Source: Methylosinus trichosporium OB3b
GTDB lineage: Bacteria; Pseudomonadota; Alphaproteobacteria; Rhizobiales; Beijerinckiaceae
Direction of reading: 5' to 3'
NCBI RefSeq assembly: GCF_002752655.1
Contig: NZ_CP023737.1
Span: 310,001 to 374,000 of the forward strand
Length of the DNA stretch: 64,000 nt
Below are positions 58,428 to 64,000 of this stretch, piece by piece; within the stretch, counting starts at the first letter, position 1, and each line of letters opens with the position of its first letter. A program made the translations under genes and the position numbers. The notes beneath the pieces are model-generated. The model had not been told where the DNA came from, ran no database searches, and saw only the letters and a list, made by a program, of their open reading frames with translations.

Positions 58428-61400
58428 ATGAGCGTCTCGACGCCCTTCATCGAGCGCCCGGTGGCGACCTCGCTGCTGAGCCTCGCCGTTCTGCTGTTCG
58501 GCGTGCTCGGCTTCTTCCGGCTGTCGGTGTCGCCGCTGCCGCAGGTCGACTTCCCCACCATTCAGGTGACGACGCGGCTGCCGGGCGCCAATCCGGACAC
58601 GATGGCCTCGCTGGTGACCGCTTCTCTGGAACGGCAGCTCGGCCAGATTCCGTCGCTGCAGACGATGTCGTCGCTGAGCTCCTTCGGGCTGTCGCAGATC
58701 ACGCTGCAATTCGAGCTCGACCGCGACATCGACGCCGCCGCGCAGGACGTGCAGTCGGCGATCAACTCGGCCGCTTCGACGCTGCCGCGAACTCTGCCTT
58801 ATCCTCCGGTCTACGCCAAGGTCAATCCGGCCGACACGCCCATCGTCACCCTCACGCTGCGCGCGAAGAATGCGGGCATGCGGCAGCTCAGCGATCTCGC
58901 CGACACGCTGATAGCGCCCAAGCTCTCGCAGACGCGCGGCGTCGGGCATGTCGCGGTCGAAGGCGGCGTGCGGCCAGCCGTGCGCATAGAGGCCGATCTC
59001 GCCCGACTCGCGGCCAACCGCATGAGCATGGAGGAGCTGCGCGCGGCGATCGCCGGCGCCAATGTCGCCGGCGCGAAAGGCGCGCTGGACGGGCCGTATC
59101 AAGCCTACACGCTCGACGCCAATGACCAGCTGGTGGCGGCGCGGCAATATGAGACCGTCGTCGTCGCCTATCGCAATGGCGCGCCGATCATGCTGCGCGA
59201 CGTGGCCGATGTCGTCGACGGGCTGGAGGACGCGCGCGTCGGCGGCTGGTATCGTGGCGAGCCGGCGATCATCCTCGACGTGCAGCGCCAGCCGGGCGCG
59301 AACATCATCGACACGGTCGAGCGGCTGAACGAGGCGCTGCCGGATATCAGGCGCACGCTGCCGGAGGGCGCGACGCTCGACGTCGTCAGCGACCGCACGC
59401 AGACGATCCGGGCCTCGATCGAGGAAGTGGAGACGACGCTCGTCATCGCCACGGGCCTCGTCGTGCTCGTCGTGCTGCTGTTTCTGCGCAGCTGGCGCGC
59501 GACGCTCATCGCCGGCGTCAGCCTGCCGCTCTCCATCGTCGCGACCTTCGCCGTGATGGCTGTCGCCGGCTTCTCGCTCGACAATCTCTCCTTGATGGCG
59601 CTTACCATCGGGGCCGGCTTCGTCGTCGACGACGCCATCGTGATGATCGAGAACATCGTCCGCAACATGGAGCTCGGCAAGTCGCCGCATCGGGCCGCGC
59701 TCGACGGCGCGCGCGAGATCGCCTTCACGGTGGTCTCGCTCACCGTGTCGCTGGTCGCCGTGTTCATTCCGCTGCTGTTCATGACCGGCCTCGTCGGCCG
59801 CATGTTCCGCGAGTTCGCGCTCACGCTGACGGCGCAGGTCGTCGTCTCGGCGATCGTCTCGCTGACGCTGACGCCGATGCTGTGCGCGAAATGGCTGAAG
59901 CCCGGTCACGCCCATGAGCGCCACGGCTCCGGCGGAGCCCTCGGCTTCGGCGCGCGGCTCGACGCCTTCTATGCGCGCACGCTCGACCTCGCTCTGACGC
60001 GCCAGCCGCTGATGCTGGCGCTGACCTTCGGCACGCTGGCGCTCACCCTGCTGCTCTATGCCGTCGTTCCGAAGGGCTTTCTGCCGCGCCAGGATACGAG
60101 CCTTCTCACAGTTGTGCTCGAAGGCTCGCCGGAAGCGTCCTTCGCGGCGATGACGCGGCTGCAGGCGGAAGTCGGGAAGATCTTCGACGCCGATCCTGAA
60201 GCCACCGGAACCATCTCCGTGATCGGCGTCGGACCGCTCAACGCCACCACCAACGCCGGCCATCTCGTCGTCACGCTGCGCGGACGCGACATCCGCAGCA
60301 TCGGCGCCGACGCCATCGCCGAGCGGCTGAAGGCGGCGGCCGAGCAGGTTCCCGGCGCGACCGTCTATATCGAGCCGGTCCAGGACATTCAGATCACGAC
60401 GCGCTCGAGCCGCTCGCAATATCAATATACGCTGACCGCGCCCGACGCCGACGAGCTGCAGCGCTGGTCGCAGACGCTGCTCGAGGCGCTGCGCGCCGAC
60501 GGCCTGTTCCGCAATGTCGCCTCCGAATCGCAGACCGGCGGCCTGCGCGCCTTCCTGCACATCGACCGCGAGAAGATGGGCCGGCTCGGCCTGACGACGC
60601 AAATGGTCGACGACACGCTGAACGACGCCTTCGGCCAGCGGCAGATCTCGACGATCTATGCGCAGTCCAATCAATATCGCGTCATCCTCGAGGCGGCGCC
60701 GCAATATCGGCGCGACGCCACCGCGCTCGAGAAGCTCTATGTGGCGCCGGCCGGCGGCGGTCCGCAGACGCCGCTATCGACCTTCGTCACGCTGGAGCAG
60801 ACGACGGCGCCGCTGGCCATCGCCCATCAGGAGCAGTTCCCCGCGGCGACGCTCAGCTTCGATTTGTCGCCAGGCGCCGCGCTCGGCGACGCGGTGGAGG
60901 CGATCGCCCGCGCCGAGGAGCGGATCGGCCTGCCCTCCTCCATCATCGGCCTGTTCAGCGCCGACGCCGCCGAGTTTCAGAAGTCGCTGGCGAGCGAGCC
61001 CTGGCTCATTCTCGCCGCGGCGATCGCCATCTATGTGGTGCTCGGCGTGCTCTATGAGAGCTATGCGCATCCCTTCACCGTGCTGACGACTCTGCCCTCG
61101 GCCGGCGTCGGCGCGCTGCTGGCGCTGATGGCGACTGGCCTCGACATGTCGCTCGTCGCGTTGATCGGCGTCGTGCTGCTGATGGGCATCGTCAAGAAGA
61201 ACGCGATCATGATCATCGACTTCGCGCTCGACGCCGAGCGCGGCGAGCGGCTGTCGGCCAAGGAGGCGATCACGCGCGCCTGCCGGCTGCGCTGCCGGCC
61301 GATCCTGATGACGACGCTCGCGGCCTTGTTCGGCGCGCTGCCGCTGGCGTTCGCCCATGGGCCCGGCAGCGAGCTGCGCATTCCGCTCGGCGTCGCGATC

Positions 61401-61568
61401 ATCGGCGGCCTGCTGCTGTCGCAGATTCTGACGCTCTACACGACTCCGGTCATCTATCTCGCGGTGGAGCGGTTTCGTCTACGGCTGCGCGGAGCGCCCG
61501 CGATGGAGTCGACGACTCCGGCGTCCCCCTTGCGGGAGGCGGACGCGCGCCGGGAGGCGGCGGAGTGA
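58428..61568 (+). CDS. RND efflux permease 1, MdtB-like
   Basis: A 1046-residue proton-driven inner-membrane pump subunit with 12 helices. MSVSTPFIERPVATSLLSLA, SPLPQVDFPTIQVTTRLPGA then NPDTMASLV opens the family. The proton relay in helix 4 is GAGFVVDDAIVMIENIVRN (paired Asp), with the partner Lys in GIVKKNAIMIIDFALDAERG (helix 10). Its first helix and porter motifs (SLSSFGLSQITLQFELDRDI) fit the multidrug MdtBC type. It overlaps the next permease gene by 4 bases (GTGA). Paired permeases of this kind form heterotrimers. Confidence 0.94.
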   Translation: MSVSTPFIERPVATSLLSLAVLLFGVLGFFRLSVSPLPQVDFPTIQVTTRLPGANPDTMASLVTASLERQLGQIPSLQTMSSLSSFGLSQITLQFELDRDIDAAAQDVQSAINSAASTLPRTLPYPPVYAKVNPADTPIVTLTLRAKNAGMRQLSDLADTLIAPKLSQTRGVGHVAVEGGVRPAVRIEADLARLAANRMSMEELRAAIAGANVAGAKGALDGPYQAYTLDANDQLVAARQYETVVVAYRNGAPIMLRDVADVVDGLEDARVGGWYRGEPAIILDVQRQPGANIIDTVERLNEALPDIRRTLPEGATLDVVSDRTQTIRASIEEVETTLVIATGLVVLVVLLFLRSWRATLIAGVSLPLSIVATFAVMAVAGFSLDNLSLMALTIGAGFVVDDAIVMIENIVRNMELGKSPHRAALDGAREIAFTVVSLTVSLVAVFIPLLFMTGLVGRMFREFALTLTAQVVVSAIVSLTLTPMLCAKWLKPGHAHERHGSGGALGFGARLDAFYARTLDLALTRQPLMLALTFGTLALTLLLYAVVPKGFLPRQDTSLLTVVLEGSPEASFAAMTRLQAEVGKIFDADPEATGTISVIGVGPLNATTNAGHLVVTLRGRDIRSIGADAIAERLKAAAEQVPGATVYIEPVQDIQITTRSSRSQYQYTLTAPDADELQRWSQTLLEALRADGLFRNVASESQTGGLRAFLHIDREKMGRLGLTTQMVDDTLNDAFGQRQISTIYAQSNQYRVILEAAPQYRRDATALEKLYVAPAGGGPQTPLSTFVTLEQTTAPLAIAHQEQFPAATLSFDLSPGAALGDAVEAIARAEERIGLPSSIIGLFSADAAEFQKSLASEPWLILAAAIAIYVVLGVLYESYAHPFTVLTTLPSAGVGALLALMATGLDMSLVALIGVVLLMGIVKKNAIMIIDFALDAERGERLSAKEAITRACRLRCRPILMTTLAALFGALPLAFAHGPGSELRIPLGVAIIGGLLLSQILTLYTTPVIYLAVERFRLRLRGAPAMESTTPASPLREADARREAAE

Positions 61569-64000
61569 ACATTTCCGCACCCTTCATCCGCCGACCGGTG
61601 GGAACGACCCTGCTCGCGACGGCGATCTTCCTGATCGGCGCGGTCGCCTATTTCTTCCTGCCGGTCGCGAGCGTGCCATCGGTCGATTTTCCGGCCATAG
61701 CGGTCACGGCGGGACGGTCCGGCGCGGATCCGGAGACCATGGCGGCGACGGTGGCGGCGCCGCTGGAGCATCGCCTCGCCCGCATCGCCAGCGTCAACCA
61801 GCTCACCTCGTCGAGCTCTCTCGGCTCGACCTCGATCTTCGTGCTGTTCGACATCGACCGCAATATCGACGCGGCCGCCCGCGACGTGCAGGCGGCGATC
61901 AACGCCGCGGCGACCGATATTCCCGGCGACCTGCCGATTCTGCCCTACTTCCGCAAGTTCAACCAATCGTCGACGCCCATCATGGTGCTGGCGCTGACCT
62001 CGAAGACGCTGCCGACCAGCGCCGTCTATGACGCGGCCGATTCGGTCCTCGCCCAGCGTCTCGCGCAAATTCCGGGGATCGGCGAGGTGCGCGTCGCCGG
62101 CGCCGAGCAGCCGGCGATCCGCATTCAGGTCGATCCGGCGCGGCTCGCGACGATGGGCCTTTCGATGGACAGGGTCGCGAGCGCGGTGGTCTCGGCCAAT
62201 GTGACGGCGCCGGTCGGCGCGCTCGAAGGCGGCTCCACCGCCATGACCCTCGAGGTCGACGATCAGCTGTCGACGCCCGAGGACTATCGCAAGATCGTGG
62301 TCGCCTCGACCAATGGCGCCGTGGTCAAGCTCGGGGACATCGCCACGGTGGAGCGCGGCTCGCGCAACCGGCTCGCCGCCGGCTGGTTCAACGGCCAACC
62401 CGCTGTGCTGCTGGTCATCACCAAGCAGGCCAACGCCAATGTCATCGCCGCGGTGGATCGGGTGAAGGAGCTGCTGCCGCAGCTCGAGGCGTGGATGCCG
62501 AGCGGGATCGACGTCGCGATCATGTCCGATCGCACCCAGACCATCCGCGCCAGCGTCGCCGAGATTCAGCGCACGATGGTCGTCACGGTCGGCTTGGTGA
62601 TGGCGGTCGTCTTCGTGTTTCTGCGACGGGCGACGCCCACTTTCGCCGCCGGCGTCACCGTGCCGCTGTCGCTGGTCGGCGCCTGCGCGGCCATGTGGGC
62701 GGCGGGCTTCTCGGCCAATAATTTCTCGCTGATGGCGCTGACTATCGCCGTCGGCTTCGTCGTCGATGACGCGATCGTGATGATCGAGGCGATTGAGACC
62801 AATGTCGAGCGCGGCATGGGCCGACTGGAGGCCGCGCTCGCCGGCGCGCGCCAGATCGGCTTCACCGTGGTCTCCATCAGCCTGTCGCTGATCGCCGTGT
62901 TCGTGCCGCTGCTGTTCATGGGCGGCATCATGGGCCGGCTGCTGCGCGAGTTCTCTTTCACTCTCGTCTTCGCCATCGTCATATCGACGGTGGTCTCGCT
63001 CACCGTGACGCCGATGATCTGCGCGCGCATGCCCTCGCGCCCTCGACCTGCGACGCGCTTCGACAGAGCGGTCGAGGGCGCGCTCGCCGTGGCGAGCCGG
63101 CTCTATGCGCGCAGCCTGCGCCCGGTCGTCGATCATCCCTGGATCACGCTCGTCGCCATCGTGCTGACCATCGCCGCGACCGTCCATCTCTATACGGTGA
63201 TCCCGAAAGGCAATCTGCCGGAGGACGACATCGGCTTCCTCAACGGCTCGGCGGAGGCGGCGCCGGATGTCTCCTTCGCGGAGATGTCGCGCCTCCAAAA
63301 GGAGGTCGTCGCCGTCGCCAAGGAGGACTCGGATGTGAAGAATGTCGCCTCCTTCATCGGCCCTGGACGGCCGGGCTCCTCCTCCAATGAAGGACGCCTG
63401 TTCGTCGCGCTGAAGCCGATGGGCGAGCGCCATTCGTCAAGCGTCCAGGTGATGTCGCGGCTGCGCAAGGCCTTCGCGCGCATCGCCGGCGTCGAGGTGT
63501 CCCTGGTTCCGTCGCAGGATATCCGCGTCGGCGGACGCTCGAGCAAGGCGCAATATCAGTTCACGCTGACCGCGGATTCCATGGACGAGCTCGCGGAATG
63601 GACGCCCAAGCTGATCGCGCGACTGCGCCGCTCGAGCGAGCTCGTCGATGTCTCGAGCGACGATCAGCGGGGCGGCCTCAGCGCCGAGGTGGTGATCGAC
63701 CGCACCGCTGCTTCGCGCATGGGCGTGGCGATCAGCTCGATCGATCAGGCGCTCAACAGCGCCTTCGGCCAGCGGCAGGATTCGATCATCTACACGCCGC
63801 GCAACCAATATCGCGTCATCGTCGAGGCGCCGCTGTCGCGCCAGCGCGATCCGCGCGATCTCGAGGGGATTTACGTCGCATCGGCCGACGGGACCCAGGT
63901 TCGGCTCGACGCGCTCGCCCATGTCGAGCGCGGCCTCACGCCGCTCGTCGTCAATCACCAGGGCGTCTCTCCGGCGTCGACGATCACCTACAATGTCGCG
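61565..64000 (+). CDS. RND efflux permease 2, MdtC-like (truncated by window edge)
   Basis: Starts at GTG 61565, overlapping the stop of the first permease, and is open to base 64000, giving 812 residues of an expected 1030 or so. It opens ISAPFIRRPVGTTLLATAIF; DFPAIAVTAGRSGADPETMA, FNQSSTPIMVLALTSK and IGEVRVAGAEQPAIRIQV follow. Helix-4 proton-relay acids are in IAVGFVVDDAIVMIEAIETN. The part carrying the helix-10 Lys lies beyond the edge. It differs enough from the first permease to be its hetero-partner and not a duplicate. The full frame was checked at both ends and is uninterrupted where I read it. Confidence 0.92.
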   Translation, partial: MNISAPFIRRPVGTTLLATAIFLIGAVAYFFLPVASVPSVDFPAIAVTAGRSGADPETMAATVAAPLEHRLARIASVNQLTSSSSLGSTSIFVLFDIDRNIDAAARDVQAAINAAATDIPGDLPILPYFRKFNQSSTPIMVLALTSKTLPTSAVYDAADSVLAQRLAQIPGIGEVRVAGAEQPAIRIQVDPARLATMGLSMDRVASAVVSANVTAPVGALEGGSTAMTLEVDDQLSTPEDYRKIVVASTNGAVVKLGDIATVERGSRNRLAAGWFNGQPAVLLVITKQANANVIAAVDRVKELLPQLEAWMPSGIDVAIMSDRTQTIRASVAEIQRTMVVTVGLVMAVVFVFLRRATPTFAAGVTVPLSLVGACAAMWAAGFSANNFSLMALTIAVGFVVDDAIVMIEAIETNVERGMGRLEAALAGARQIGFTVVSISLSLIAVFVPLLFMGGIMGRLLREFSFTLVFAIVISTVVSLTVTPMICARMPSRPRPATRFDRAVEGALAVASRLYARSLRPVVDHPWITLVAIVLTIAATVHLYTVIPKGNLPEDDIGFLNGSAEAAPDVSFAEMSRLQKEVVAVAKEDSDVKNVASFIGPGRPGSSSNEGRLFVALKPMGERHSSSVQVMSRLRKAFARIAGVEVSLVPSQDIRVGGRSSKAQYQFTLTADSMDELAEWTPKLIARLRRSSELVDVSSDDQRGGLSAEVVIDRTAASRMGVAISSIDQALNSAFGQRQDSIIYTPRNQYRVIVEAPLSRQRDPRDLEGIYVASADGTQVRLDALAHVERGLTPLVVNHQGVSPASTITYNVA

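Noticed and set aside
58056..63433. Long minus-strand frames opposite the RND permeases
   Set aside because: The plus strand encodes complete RND motifs; the antisense products are charged low-complexity chains.

Overview
This GC-rich window reads as chromosomal DNA of an alphaproteobacterium, most likely of the Hyphomicrobiales (Rhizobiales). The strongest sign is the block dusB-ntrB-ntrC-ntrY-ntrX-hfq-hflX with ispDF, coq10/ratA, cinA and lipA, an order typical of that group. A SciP-type (DUF1153) cell-cycle regulator, a fused IspDF, the hopanoid transporter HpnN, a phasin and a polyhydroxyalkanoate (PHA) granule protein agree with this. The mix of hopanoid, PHA and abundant intergenic palindromes would suit a Methylocystis/Methylosinus-like genome, but that is a guess.

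Layout. 1-4.4 kb: end of recG, a small membrane protein, a nu-class glutathione transferase, and a two-gene membrane glycosylation unit whose first gene is interrupted by an in-frame TGA. 4.5-7.0 kb: a PAS histidine kinase, an Rcp-like response regulator, a secreted protein and sciP. 7.0-12.5 kb: an accessory island with an RHS/YD-repeat polymorphic toxin whose A+T-rich C-terminal tip is followed by a small membrane-anchored candidate immunity protein. 12.5-19.2 kb: UPF0158, metG (frameshifted), a secreted protein, tatD, an MBL hydrolase, a double cold-shock protein and mazG. 19.2-33.2 kb: the nitrogen-regulation/Hfq block, broken by an IS1380-type element between ntrX and hfq and by a parDE toxin-antitoxin module between ntrC and ntrY. 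33.3-46.8 kb: a chemoreceptor, pncC/cinA, coq10, DUF488, lipA, dnaE, a phasin, a D,D-carboxypeptidase with a SPOR domain, a J-domain and VWA pair, and a PHA granule protein. 46.9-52.2 kb: purH, a heparinase II/III-like protein, rsmB and an SDHAF4-like factor. 52.3-64 kb: hpnN, a DUF2147 protein, and a tripartite RND efflux operon (outer-membrane factor, adaptor, two permeases) running off the right edge.

How the genes work together. NtrB/NtrC and NtrY/NtrX are two nitrogen-linked two-component systems; Hfq and HflX act after transcription. The phasin and the 46.4 kb protein both concern PHA granules. The last four genes encode one MdtABC-like pump with a heteromeric pair of inner-membrane permeases. 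HpnN sorts hopanoids to the outer membrane.

Three genes look broken: the glycosylation gene at 1456 (nonsense), the RHS gene at 7687 (one extra G in an 8-G run) and metG (one missing C at the HIGH motif). MetG is normally essential, so at least that lesion is probably a sequence error, and the RHS lesion should be read with the same caution. A family of palindromes built on GAGCCTGAAGGCTCGCGGTCC recurs across the window and in one place forms the end of the tatD reading frame. I saw no tRNA, rRNA or CRISPR array.
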